64,000 bases of DNA from Thalassospira lucentensis (GTDB lineage Bacteria > Pseudomonadota > Alphaproteobacteria > Rhodospirillales > Thalassospiraceae). The notes beneath the pieces were generated by a model, which worked only from the letters and a program-made list of their open reading frames with translations, had not been told where the DNA came from and ran no database searches. Made by a program: the position numbers and the translations under genes. Where the stretch lies: contig NZ_LPVY01000021.1 of assembly GCF_001613805.1 (NCBI RefSeq), positions 434,001 through 498,000 of the forward strand. Reading direction: 5' to 3'. Shown piece by piece: positions 15,533 to 24,080 of this stretch (positions within the stretch are counted from its first letter, which is position 1; the number at the start of each line of letters is the position of its first letter).

Positions 15533-16702
15533 ATGGCTCTTAATATCATTTCCAACTACGCCGCTAACGTTGCTCACCGTAACCTGAGCAATTCGGATGA
15601 GATGGCGACCCGTTCCCTTGCAAAACTGTCGTCCGGTACTCGCGTTGTTTCTGCACGTGATGATGCCGCCTCGATGGCAATCGGTGCACGTTTGAACTCT
15701 CAGGTTCAGGCACTTAAAACTGCGACGGTGAACGTTGGCCAGGCCAATTCCATGCTTCAAATTGCAGATGGCGGCCTTGGTACAATCAACGACGTTCTGA
15801 CCCGCATGAAGACTTTGGCAGTTCAAGCTGCTTCGGACAACTTGTCCACCACTGAACGTGGGTTCCTGAACGACGAATTCCAGTCACTTGATGCCGAGAT
15901 TGATCGCGTTGCGTCTTCGACCACTTTCAACGGTATCGGACTTCTCTCTGGACAGACCACCTTTGGCGTTGACCCGGCAGCGGTTGGCACCAACATCGAA
16001 GCCGCAGATGGCTTCGCATCAATCAAGATAGCAAATGACGCTGGCTTGACGGCCAACGACACTATCAGCATCACGTTTGACAACGCCACCAACACGATGA
16101 CGTTGACGAACACCAACGCTGCGAACTTCTCGCAGTCAGTTGACCTTGATGATCTCGGTATTACCGCGTTGACCGGTGCGGAAACCGCGGACGTTGAATT
16201 CGGCGCATTGGGTATTACTCTTACTCTGAACTCGGCGTTTGCTTTCGGCACGGACATCACCGCCAACAACACTTTTGATGCTCTGGCAACTGCCGGCCCG
16301 ACCTCCTTGACATTCCAGATTGGCTCGGGCAACTCGGCCGCAGTTGACCGTCTTTCCTTCAGCCTGACTTCTGTAAGTTCGGCTGCTCTTGGTGTCGCGG
16401 CACTTGATGTCAGCACCTTGGCAGGTGCACAGGCTGCAATTGCAGGTATTGACACTGCAATTGATACCTTGCAGACCGCACGTTCCAACGTTGGTGTAGG
16501 TCAGAACCGTCTTGACTTCGCAGCTCAGAACTTGGCATCTTCGCAGGAAAACAACGAAGCGGCTCGTTCTACGCTGATGGACCTTGACGTTGCTGCCGAG
16601 ATGACCAGCTTCACCTCGAAGCAGATTCTGGTTCAGTCGGGCGTAGCAATGCTCGCTCAGGCAAACCAGATGCCGCAGAACTTGCTGCGTCTCCTGCAGT
16701 AA
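15533..16702 (+). CDS. Flagellin (paralogue 2), probably the major one
   Basis: This 389-residue flagellin is nearly the same as paralogue 1, with identical D0/D1 signatures (ISNYAANVAHRNLSNSDEMA; SEMTSFTSKQ is here AEMTSFTSKQ) and a collinear central domain with scattered substitutions. Codon choice is more GC-rich and restrained than in paralogue 1, and the ribosome-binding site (GTAGGAGATTACATC) is strong, suggesting the more highly expressed copy (inference). A long hairpin follows the stop, before flaG. Tandem duplication is the obvious origin. Confidence 0.97.
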   Translation: MALNIISNYAANVAHRNLSNSDEMATRSLAKLSSGTRVVSARDDAASMAIGARLNSQVQALKTATVNVGQANSMLQIADGGLGTINDVLTRMKTLAVQAASDNLSTTERGFLNDEFQSLDAEIDRVASSTTFNGIGLLSGQTTFGVDPAAVGTNIEAADGFASIKIANDAGLTANDTISITFDNATNTMTLTNTNAANFSQSVDLDDLGITALTGAETADVEFGALGITLTLNSAFAFGTDITANNTFDALATAGPTSLTFQIGSGNSAAVDRLSFSLTSVSSAALGVAALDVSTLAGAQAAIAGIDTAIDTLQTARSNVGVGQNRLDFAAQNLASSQENNEAARSTLMDLDVAAEMTSFTSKQILVQSGVAMLAQANQMPQNLLRLLQ

Positions 16703-16716
16703 TCCGGATATCCGAG

Positions 16717-16745
16717 GAAGGATGGGAGTTAGCCTCCCATCCTTC
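16717..16745 (+). terminator. Hairpin after flagellin 2, terminator or 3' stabiliser
   Basis: GAAGGATGGGAG (16717-16728) pairs with CTCCCATCCTTC (16734-16745), a perfect 12-bp stem with a five-base loop. No T run follows, so it may be a leaky terminator or mRNA 3' protecting structure between flagellin 2 and flaG. Confidence 0.6.
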
Positions 16746-16748
16746 ATC

Positions 16749-16764
16749 CGGATTATCCTTTGCC
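16749..16764 (+). promoter_or_regulatory. Possible weak sigma-54 promoter of flaG
   Basis: CGGATTATCCTTTGCC keeps GG (16750-16751) and GC (16762-16763) at ten-base spacing and TTTGC, but the -24 box is CCGGAT rather than TGGCA. The start would be near 16775, just before the flaG ribosome-binding site. Confidence 0.35.
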
Positions 16765-16788
16765 GCAAAAGCGGCATAGGAGGGTCAG

Positions 16789-17160
16789 ATGGAAATTGTA
16801 AGCGCATATCAAAGTCAAAAGGCAACCGGACTTACAACAAGTTCCGCATCGTCTACGTCAAGCAATGCCGCTGGCTCACAAATTTCTGTAAAATCTTCAT
16901 CCAAAAGCGACAGCAGCGCAGACCAAGCTGATGCAGGTCACAGACTTCAAGCAGCACTTGCAAAACTTGACATTCCTGAACTCGCGGACAGTAATGCCCG
17001 TATTGAACTGAACTTCAATCAGGAAACAGGTCGCGTTATAGCTAAAGTTACTGATCGTTCAAATGGTGAAGTTCTTCGTGAGATTCCGTCAAAAGAGTTG
17101 CAGCACTTATTCTCTCAAATCCGAGAATATCTAGGCAGTATTGTTGACGAAGAAGTTTAA
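16789..17160 (+). CDS. flaG: FlaG family protein
   Basis: FlaG proteins affect filament length and are usually encoded before fliD. The 123-residue protein has a disordered Ser/Thr/Ala-rich start (residues 1-50) and the conserved FlaG core: ARIELNFNQETGRVIAKVTD, NGEVLREIPSKELQHLFSQI. TAGGAGGGTCAG precedes the ATG. It is followed by fliD and fliS, the normal order. Confidence 0.9.
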   Translation: MEIVSAYQSQKATGLTTSSASSTSSNAAGSQISVKSSSKSDSSADQADAGHRLQAALAKLDIPELADSNARIELNFNQETGRVIAKVTDRSNGEVLREIPSKELQHLFSQIREYLGSIVDEEV

Positions 17161-17184
17161 TCAAGCGATTGGGCTTTCCGGACA

Positions 17185-17200
17185 AGGCATGCTTCTTGCG
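17185..17200 (+). promoter_or_regulatory. Sigma-54 promoter of fliD-fliS
   Basis: AGGCATGCTTCTTGCG has GG (17186-17187) and GC (17198-17199) exactly ten bases apart. The predicted start is near 17211. CACGGCAAGC (17215-17224), one base from the flgH upstream motif, lies just downstream and may be an FlbD site. Confidence 0.65.
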
Positions 17201-17266
17201 TAATGATTTCCAGTCACGGCAAGCAGTGAAATATTTGCCTACCGACGTGCCCAGGGAGCTAGACAA

Positions 17267-19048
17267 ATGAGCGGCGTGAACCTTAACAATATCTATGTCG
17301 GAGATAATGGCAGGATTCAACTTTCGGGTGGATCTTCAAACATTGACTTCGTCGATGTTGTCGACAAGATGATTGCGGCACGCCGCATTCCGGCCGTTAC
17401 ACTTGAAGACCGTATCGAGAAAAACGACGAGAAACTTGCAGCGCTTCGCGAGATGCAAGACCTCGTAACAGCCATGAAAGACTCTCTGTCGAAACTCTAC
17501 GGTGCAACAAGCTTCGATAAATCCAAAGACATATTTGAATCGAAACAGGTCTACGCCACATCTTCAAACGGTGGCGGATCCGCATCTTCAGCAGCGGAGC
17601 TCGTCGGAGTTACGGCGACAAATGCAGCCGCAGCTGGTAGCTACAGTCTCGAAATTGATCAAATCGCATCCAAACATAAAGTTGCCGGGAATGTGATTGC
17701 AGCTAACCCAGCTGACGATGCAACGGGTGTGATCGGAACCGGACAATTTACTATCGGCGGAGGAATCGGCAGCGCACAAATTACCGTCTCAGCCGGTGAT
17801 TCGTTGCAGGACATCCGAGACCAAATAAATGCTCTTAAGGGAAACACAGGGATTCAAGCTTCACTAGTCAAGGTAGCAGATGGCCAAACGTCGCTGATCC
17901 TGACTTCGACCAAAGAGGGTGCAGCAAACAGAATGACGTTGTCTGATGACAGTGGATCAGTATTGCAAAACCTCGGAATTCTCAGTGATGCGACAACCAT
18001 TAATGTGACAAATGAAGTGGATATTGGTAACGACGCGCAATTCAAATTGGACGGAGTTACAATTACACGAAGCTCAAACGAGGTGACAGACCTCGTCGAT
18101 GGTCTCACCTTCAGTCTGTTTGCTGCAGAACCTGGGACTACGATCGCACTGGAAGTCGAACAGGATCTAAACCAAGCAAAAGAAGCAATTGTAGGTTTTG
18201 TTGATGCATATAACGCTCTGCAAACCTTCATCAACGAAAAGACCTATGTTGATTCAGCCACGAGCAAGGCATCCGAAGATGCGATACTGCTTGGTAACTC
18301 TGCAGTTAAAAGCGTCGAGTCCGCATTACGTCAACTCATTGGCACACCAGCTAACGGCGTCACTGATATAGCGAACAAAACTGACTATTCGTTGCTTGCT
18401 GAAATCGGGATCAATTTTCTTCCGAATGCTGAAGTCTCAGACCCTAAACTGCTTAACACTCTGAAAATTGATGATGCAAAATTGAATCAGGCACTTCTGA
18501 CCGAGCCGGACGAAGTGATGGAATTGTTCAATTTCCGAGGGGGCAGCGACAATCCCAATGTGTCGATGACAAACTTCACCAACAATACTAAAGCAGGTGA
18601 GTACGTATTCGATATTCAGGCATCTGGCGGAACAATTACCAGTGTAACATATTCTATAACCGGTGATGCAAGCGCACAGAATGTTGCAGCAACCGTAAGC
18701 GGTAACTATATCACTACTGAAAACGGCCTCAAACTGTTCTACAGTGGCTCAGGCAACACGAATGAAACTGCGACTGTGAACACAAGTGTTGGTGTTGGCG
18801 CACAGTTTTTCTTTGAACTGAATAAAGCTCTCGATACCGACACAGGTACATTGACGCAAGAAATCTCGACGCTAGAGCAGCAAAATACAGCCTATCAGGA
18901 TAAAGTTGATCGAATTGACGAGCGTCTGGTCGGCCAGCGGGAAACTCTTATGGACAAGTTCATTGCCATGGAAACAGCTTTGGCTAGAATGAAGAACATA
19001 CAGAGTTCTCTCGATGAATTGATGGCAGCAGGCAAAGAGGATAGTTAA
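17267..19048 (+). CDS. fliD: Flagellar filament capping protein FliD
   Basis: FliD caps the growing filament and guides flagellin folding. The 593-residue protein has the N-terminal domain (SSNIDFVDVVDKMIAARRIP, then VTLEDRIEKNDEKLAALREM), a middle part with IASKHKVAGNVI and SLQDIRDQINAL, and the C-terminal coiled-coil region (TLEQQNTAYQDKVDRIDERL, RETLMDKFIAMETALARMKN). Length is slightly above the usual 450-500. AGGGAGCTAGACAA precedes the ATG. It is co-transcribed with fliS. Confidence 0.93.
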   Translation: MSGVNLNNIYVGDNGRIQLSGGSSNIDFVDVVDKMIAARRIPAVTLEDRIEKNDEKLAALREMQDLVTAMKDSLSKLYGATSFDKSKDIFESKQVYATSSNGGGSASSAAELVGVTATNAAAAGSYSLEIDQIASKHKVAGNVIAANPADDATGVIGTGQFTIGGGIGSAQITVSAGDSLQDIRDQINALKGNTGIQASLVKVADGQTSLILTSTKEGAANRMTLSDDSGSVLQNLGILSDATTINVTNEVDIGNDAQFKLDGVTITRSSNEVTDLVDGLTFSLFAAEPGTTIALEVEQDLNQAKEAIVGFVDAYNALQTFINEKTYVDSATSKASEDAILLGNSAVKSVESALRQLIGTPANGVTDIANKTDYSLLAEIGINFLPNAEVSDPKLLNTLKIDDAKLNQALLTEPDEVMELFNFRGGSDNPNVSMTNFTNNTKAGEYVFDIQASGGTITSVTYSITGDASAQNVAATVSGNYITTENGLKLFYSGSGNTNETATVNTSVGVGAQFFFELNKALDTDTGTLTQEISTLEQQNTAYQDKVDRIDERLVGQRETLMDKFIAMETALARMKNIQSSLDELMAAGKEDS

Positions 19049-19105
19049 CTTTTTCTTGCTAAGCATGCACACTGGTGGGACGTATTTTATACCAAGGAGT
19101 GTAGC

Positions 19106-19615
19106 ATGAACGAGCATGCAGCACGTGCATATGGCAACCAGCAGGTAAACACGGCTTCACCGGCTAAAATGGTTTTCATGCTCTATGAGAAAACCATTTC
19201 CTGCCTGCAGGAAGCAATTTACGCAGTCGAAAAGCGTGATATTCAGGCACGATGTAATGCTAATTGCAAAGCCCAAGAAATTATTGCGCATCTGGCAAAT
19301 ACTTTGGATATGAAACAGGGTGGCCAGATTGCTGCAAATCTTGAGAGCATTTACAGTTTTTCTTTGATCCGATTGATGGATGTCGACCGACATAACAATG
19401 CCGAGGCGGCGAGAGAGGTTATCGACTTGCTAAGCCCGCTGCGGGACTCTTGGGCCAGACTGTCTGAAAAAAGCGAGAGCGAATTGCGCCAGGCAATACA
19501 AGTTGCTCAAGATACTCAGAATAGTTCGACATACAAATCACCTCCGTCAGATACCAATGGTTCCTTCGAAACCGACGACAAGCCTACGAAACCTGGGGTA
19601 TCTATATCTGCCTGA
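19106..19615 (+). CDS. fliS: Flagellin export chaperone FliS
   Basis: FliS binds the disordered flagellin C-terminus and prevents premature polymerisation. The 169-residue protein has the four-helix FliS core (AARAYGNQQVNTASPAKMVF, MLYEKTISCLQEAI, AHLANTLDMKQGGQIAANLE) and a longer disordered polar tail after about residue 130. AAGGAGTGTAGC precedes the ATG. The usual alphaproteobacterial flagellin regulators FlbT and FlaF are not seen here. Confidence 0.93.
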   Translation: MNEHAARAYGNQQVNTASPAKMVFMLYEKTISCLQEAIYAVEKRDIQARCNANCKAQEIIAHLANTLDMKQGGQIAANLESIYSFSLIRLMDVDRHNNAEAAREVIDLLSPLRDSWARLSEKSESELRQAIQVAQDTQNSSTYKSPPSDTNGSFETDDKPTKPGVSISA

Positions 19616-19633
19616 TGGTTCTAGCTTAACAAT

Positions 19634-19659
19634 CCCCCCCGCAGCAGCGGGGGTTTTTC
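19634..19659 (+). terminator. Rho-independent terminator after fliS
   Basis: CCCCCGC (19636-19642) pairs with GCGGGGG (19647-19653) around an AGCA loop, followed by TTTTT. It marks the end of the filament module, near where base composition returns to the GC-richer background. Confidence 0.9.
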
Positions 19660-19774
19660 TTGGCCGTTGGTTAAATAGAGTGTTTCTCCATTAGTTACTC
19701 GGCAAAAAATACCCTTAAACTAAACCGACTAACTAAACATCTGATTCCCTGCATGAATCCGGAACACTCAAAAC

Positions 19775-19790
19775 TGGCCCGCCTTTTGCA
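19775..19790 (+). promoter_or_regulatory. Sigma-54 promoter of fliK-flgD-flgE
   Basis: TGGCCCGCCTTTTGCA has GG (19776-19777) and GC (19788-19789) ten bases apart and TTTTGCA. The predicted start is near 19801, 24 bases before fliK. CTCGGCAAAA at 19698-19707 shares the CGGCAA core seen near the other sigma-54 promoters. Confidence 0.75.
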
Positions 19791-19824
19791 AATGTTCTGA
19801 CACTGTTTTGAGAAGGACCATGTC

Positions 19825-21423
19825 ATGAACAGCTCTGCGATTATCAGATCGGCATCACCTACCATATCCATCCCGGGCCAGACCGCGTCTGTCAGCAGCG
19901 ATGTGTCCTTTGGCGACGTGATGGATCAGGTCACAGACAACTGGGCAGAACGCAATTCCCAAATCCGTCATGACGCGGCAAAAACTGCCCAGACACAAAT
20001 CCGTCATGACGAGGATGCAAAGCGCAGCGACACAGCAAATTCGTCATCGCGCGACAATTACAGCAAGCCCGATAGCCCGCGGAACGAGACACGCACCGAT
20101 CACGATGACCATTATGATCACCGGGATGCCGCAGACAAGCATGACGATGCGTATGACACAAAAGACAGTGCTGACGTGGCAGATAGCGATCCGGCAATGG
20201 ATGACCGGAACGAACGTGATATGACATCCCCGAATGATCATTCCGAATCTGCCCAAAGTCCGGAAGAAGAAGTCACCTCCGGTGAACAAATTGCAGTGAA
20301 AGATGATACCGCAGTAGAAACACCACAAGGTGATAAAGCCGCTGATCCTGATTTGGCAGCTATCCCCGTTATAAATCCGGCGGCTCAGCAAGCCAATCCG
20401 AACTTGGCAACTCAAACTGGCGCGGTCGTAGCCTCGGCAGCACAGGCTGCTACTCAGCCTGGTTCTGCTACGCCCGCACAGAATACCGACGGAACAACCG
20501 ACGGCCTGATGAGTTCTACGGCCCTCTCCCAACCGGCGGCAGGTGCAGCAGCGAAGTCGGCATTGAACGGCGTTGATGGCAGCACCGAAGGTGTCGGAGA
20601 TAACGACAGTTTCCTCTCGAAGATCGTTGACTCCATGAGTGGTGAACGCACCGTTAAATCGGTTAGCGAAACCGCACAGGGTACGACCGGTAACAATACT
20701 GCGAATGCCAATTCAGGTACCGGCAACCAAACCTCGGCGAATGCAAACCCGACAGCCACAACCAATCAGGCAGCACAGCAGGCCATGGCCGGCGCGGCCA
20801 ATCTGCAAAACATGCAGCCAGGTGCCCAACCTCAAACTGCAACCACCGGCAAGGCAACGTCCATCGTTAGTGCAACCGGGACGACCGATGGCACTGTGCA
20901 GGCTGGTAATGGCCAGCTTGCAGGCAACAACACCCTGACCCAGGGCAATGCCGCTGGTCAGACAGCACATACAGCACGCCATGCCCCCGCCCAACAGGTG
21001 CAGCAGCAGGTCGCGGTGCATATCCGCAATGCCGCCAGCGAGGGTGTGGACAAAATTTCTGTTCAACTGCGCCCTGAACATCTTGGCCGGGTCGATGTGA
21101 AACTGGAAATCAGCCATGACGGTCGCGTTCAGGGAGTTATCCAGGCAGATACCCGTGAAACTCTCGATATGCTGCGACAGGATTCACGTGCTTTGCAGCA
21201 GGCCCTCAAAGATGCAGGTCTGAATGCGGATAGCCAAAGCTTTACCTTCGAACATCGGAACGAAGGTGGCCAAAGCCAAGAAGGCAACGGCCAATCCCGT
21301 ATGGCAAACAATTCTGGCAGCACGCCTGACGAAGGTGACGTCATGAGCGGTGCCGAACTCGCAGAACATGTCGCGATTGGCTACGGGATCAATCCCAACG
21401 GCCTCGTTGATATCCGGATTTAG
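19825..21423 (+). CDS. fliK: Flagellar hook-length control protein FliK
   Basis: FliK is secreted during hook growth and switches export from hook to filament substrates. The 532-residue protein has a disordered N-terminus and a conserved C-terminal Flg_hook domain (about residues 390-480: DKISVQLRPEHLGRVDVKLE, then GVIQADTRETLDMLRQDSRA and LKDAGLNADSQSFTFEHRNE). Residues about 50-135 are extremely rich in Asp, His, Arg and Ser. A 15-base direct repeat (19961 and 19997) encodes the QIRHD repeat in this part. The order fliK-flgD-flgE is the standard hook operon. Confidence 0.92.
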   Translation: MNSSAIIRSASPTISIPGQTASVSSDVSFGDVMDQVTDNWAERNSQIRHDAAKTAQTQIRHDEDAKRSDTANSSSRDNYSKPDSPRNETRTDHDDHYDHRDAADKHDDAYDTKDSADVADSDPAMDDRNERDMTSPNDHSESAQSPEEEVTSGEQIAVKDDTAVETPQGDKAADPDLAAIPVINPAAQQANPNLATQTGAVVASAAQAATQPGSATPAQNTDGTTDGLMSSTALSQPAAGAAAKSALNGVDGSTEGVGDNDSFLSKIVDSMSGERTVKSVSETAQGTTGNNTANANSGTGNQTSANANPTATTNQAAQQAMAGAANLQNMQPGAQPQTATTGKATSIVSATGTTDGTVQAGNGQLAGNNTLTQGNAAGQTAHTARHAPAQQVQQQVAVHIRNAASEGVDKISVQLRPEHLGRVDVKLEISHDGRVQGVIQADTRETLDMLRQDSRALQQALKDAGLNADSQSFTFEHRNEGGQSQEGNGQSRMANNSGSTPDEGDVMSGAELAEHVAIGYGINPNGLVDIRI

Positions 21424-21444
21424 GAAAGGTAGAGGAACAGGATT

Positions 21445-22230
21445 GTGACCGTTTCATCAACTACCAATATTGGCGTGGCTGGAAACAATACGAATGCTGC
21501 CTCCAGCAGCTCCGCCAGCCAGCTGGCCCAGAACTTCGACACATTCCTGACGCTGTTGACCACCCAGCTCAAGAATCAGGATCCGACCTCGCCGATGGAA
21601 AGTGACAAATTCACTGACCAGCTGAGCCAGTTCGCCCAGGTCGAACAAGGGATTCAGAGCAACAAGAACCTTGAAAACCTGCTTGCGATGCAAAGCCAGC
21701 AGCGTCAGCTTTCCGCCCTGTCATATGTTGGGGCAGAGATCGAAGCGGTTGGCGACACCAACTGGCTCGAAGATGGTGGCGAGCTCAAATACAAATACAA
21801 CATCTCGCCGGAAGTTCCGCGCCTGCAATTGCAGGTCCAGGATCAAAGCGGCAAGACGGTTTATTCCGAAGATCTCACCGACGTTTCCGGTCTCCAGAAC
21901 TTTACCTGGGACGGCAAGAACAATAGTGGCGTCGCACAGGCCGAGGGAGCCTACACCCTTGTGCTTAAACCGATGGCTGCCAACGGTGATACCTTCAAGG
22001 ACGAAAAAGGCAAACCCGCCTCGATGGCGATTGGCATCATTGGCAATGTCGACAGTGTCGATATTGGTGATGACGATATTTATCTGCGTATCGGTGACGT
22101 TTCTGTGCCGTTTGGAACCCTGACTAACGTCAAGCTTGGCGCGAACAGCACGGATACCGGAACCGAGACCGGTGAGAATAATGGCGACAATAATAATCCC
22201 GGAACTGACGAACAGGACGAAGCAGCCTGA
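21445..22230 (+). CDS. flgD: Flagellar hook assembly scaffold FlgD
   Basis: FlgD caps the growing hook and is lost when the hook is complete. The protein is 261 residues. The GTG start at 21445 is preceded by AGAGGAACAGGATT. Conserved features are the N-terminal FLTLLTTQLKNQDPTSPMES, DQLSQFAQVEQGIQSNKNLE, and a Tudor/Fn3-like C-terminal half with FTWDGKNNSGVAQAEGAYTL. The tail (about residues 235-261) is a low-complexity Gly/Asn/Asp/Glu stretch. Confidence 0.93.
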   Translation: MTVSSTTNIGVAGNNTNAASSSSASQLAQNFDTFLTLLTTQLKNQDPTSPMESDKFTDQLSQFAQVEQGIQSNKNLENLLAMQSQQRQLSALSYVGAEIEAVGDTNWLEDGGELKYKYNISPEVPRLQLQVQDQSGKTVYSEDLTDVSGLQNFTWDGKNNSGVAQAEGAYTLVLKPMAANGDTFKDEKGKPASMAIGIIGNVDSVDIGDDDIYLRIGDVSVPFGTLTNVKLGANSTDTGTETGENNGDNNNPGTDEQDEAA

Positions 22231-22281
22231 AGGCTCTCATCCGGATTTTGATCAACACCCTGTAAGTGCAGGAGAATAAAA

Positions 22282-23991
22282 ATGAGCCTTTTTGGTGCAA
22301 TGATTTCCGGTGTATCCGGCCTTAATGCCCAGTCGCAAAACCTGGGCGTCATTTCGGATAACATCTCGAACCTCAACACGATCGGTTATAAGGGTACAAT
22401 TGGGCGTTTCTCGACGCTTGTTACTGAATCCGCAACCGACACCCGATACACCCCCGGGGGTGTGCGGTTCCATCCGACTGCCCTGATCAGCAAACAGGGC
22501 CTGTTGCAGGCAACCTCGTCCAACACAGCGGCAGCAATTTCCGGCGACGGCTTCTTCATCGTGCGCGATACCGCCGCACCTGGAACCAATGACGAATTGT
22601 TCTTTACCCGTGCTGGCGATTTCAAGCCGGATGATGACGGCTTCCTGCGCAACACGGCAGGTTACTACGTTCAGGGCTGGGCAACTGACCGTGACGGTCA
22701 GCTGTTGAACCGGAACGGTGTTGTTACCTCTTCGAACAGCTCGGCTGTTACTGATCTGCAGGTTCTTGATATCAACTCGATCCTGACTGCAGCCGCGTCG
22801 ACGACCACTATCGAATTCGGTGCAAACCTGAACTCGGATGAAACAGCTTTAACGGGCGGAAGCAATGTTTCGACAACCCTTGGCGTTGACGGTACAGCTG
22901 CCCTTGCAGGTCAGGCTGGTATCGCAGCGGGTGATTCTTTCGACATCACCTATAACGGTACCACCACTACAATCACGATCAACGCTGGTGAAACGCTTGC
23001 CGATATCGCAGCTGAAATCAGTGCCGTTACCGGTGTGACTGCAACTGCAACCTCGACCGGCACCAACGACACCCTGACCATCACCGGTTCGTTCGCTGAT
23101 CAGGATGTTGTAATTACCAACAACAACAACACCCCGCTGACCGCACTTGGCTTCACCGGACCTTTCCCGGCGACGTTGACCGCTACCTATAACAGTGGTG
23201 ACCTAGCGTCCGGAGCGACAGCCGAAAACAACTCAATGCCTGTCACGATCTATGACTCACTGGGTTCGGCCCATACCGTCAACCTTCAGGTCCTGAAACT
23301 TGGTCAGAACCGCTGGGCATTTGAACTTATCGGGACCACCGGCACCGGTGAACTTGATGCGGCAACACATCCGGATGGTTTGATTCAGTCCGGCATCATG
23401 ACCTTTGACGGTTCTGGCAACCTTCAGACCTTTACCGATAATGCGGGTACCAGCCTTGTCGATCAGGACATCTCGGCAACCTGGACCAACGGTTCGGCAA
23501 ACTCCGCCTTTACCCTTGATTTTGGTACACTGGGCCTTGGCAACGGTATCACCCAGTTTGCTGCCGGTTCCGATGCCAACGGTAACCTTGTCGAATACAC
23601 CACCCACTTCATCAACCAGAACGGTGCCCAGGCTGGCACCATGGTGAACTATGCCTTCACCGAAGAAGGCTTCCTTCAGGTTGAATTCGCCAACGGGGTA
23701 AAACGTCCGGTCTACAAACTGGCTATTGCAACCTTCGAAGCCCCTGATGAAATGGAAAACCATACCGGTAACGTTTATCGCCAAACCCGTGAATCGGGTG
23801 ACTATCTGCTGCGTGAACCGGGCCTGAATGGTGCAGGTAACGTTGTCGCATCCGCTCTTGAAGGGTCGAACGTCGATCTTGGTGAGGAATTCACCAACAT
23901 GATCATCACCCAGCGCGCCTATTCAGCGAACACCAAGACGATCACCACGACTGACGAAATGCTCGACGAGCTGATCCGTATCAAACGGTAA
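22282..23991 (+). CDS. flgE: Flagellar hook protein FlgE
   Basis: FlgE polymerises into the hook. The 569-residue protein carries the rod/hook N-terminal signature (SDNISNLNTIGYKGTIGRFS) and C-terminal signature (ALEGSNVDLGEEFTNMIITQ, then AYSANTKTITTTDEMLDELI). It is longer than the roughly 400 residues of enteric FlgE. The extra length includes a Thr/Ala-rich central domain (about residues 185-300, with TITINAGETLADIAAEIS) like those inserted in flagellins. GCAGGAGAATAAAA precedes the ATG. Confidence 0.95.
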   Translation: MSLFGAMISGVSGLNAQSQNLGVISDNISNLNTIGYKGTIGRFSTLVTESATDTRYTPGGVRFHPTALISKQGLLQATSSNTAAAISGDGFFIVRDTAAPGTNDELFFTRAGDFKPDDDGFLRNTAGYYVQGWATDRDGQLLNRNGVVTSSNSSAVTDLQVLDINSILTAAASTTTIEFGANLNSDETALTGGSNVSTTLGVDGTAALAGQAGIAAGDSFDITYNGTTTTITINAGETLADIAAEISAVTGVTATATSTGTNDTLTITGSFADQDVVITNNNNTPLTALGFTGPFPATLTATYNSGDLASGATAENNSMPVTIYDSLGSAHTVNLQVLKLGQNRWAFELIGTTGTGELDAATHPDGLIQSGIMTFDGSGNLQTFTDNAGTSLVDQDISATWTNGSANSAFTLDFGTLGLGNGITQFAAGSDANGNLVEYTTHFINQNGAQAGTMVNYAFTEEGFLQVEFANGVKRPVYKLAIATFEAPDEMENHTGNVYRQTRESGDYLLREPGLNGAGNVVASALEGSNVDLGEEFTNMIITQRAYSANTKTITTTDEMLDELIRIKR

Positions 23992-24001
23992 CTGATTGAT
24001 A

Positions 24002-24080
24002 CCATCGGGGCGGCTTTGCTGCCCCGATGGACTGCATATTTACAGGGACTCGCCCGGCTTTTTCAGCCGGGCTTCTTTTT
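24002..24080 (+). terminator. Tandem hairpins ending the hook operon
   Basis: The first hairpin is CCATCGGGGC (24002-24011) with GCCCCGATGG (24021-24030). The second is GCCCGGCT (24052-24059) with AGCCGGGC (24065-24072), followed by TTCTTTTT. The second is a classic terminator. It isolates flgE from the fliF operon. Confidence 0.85.
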
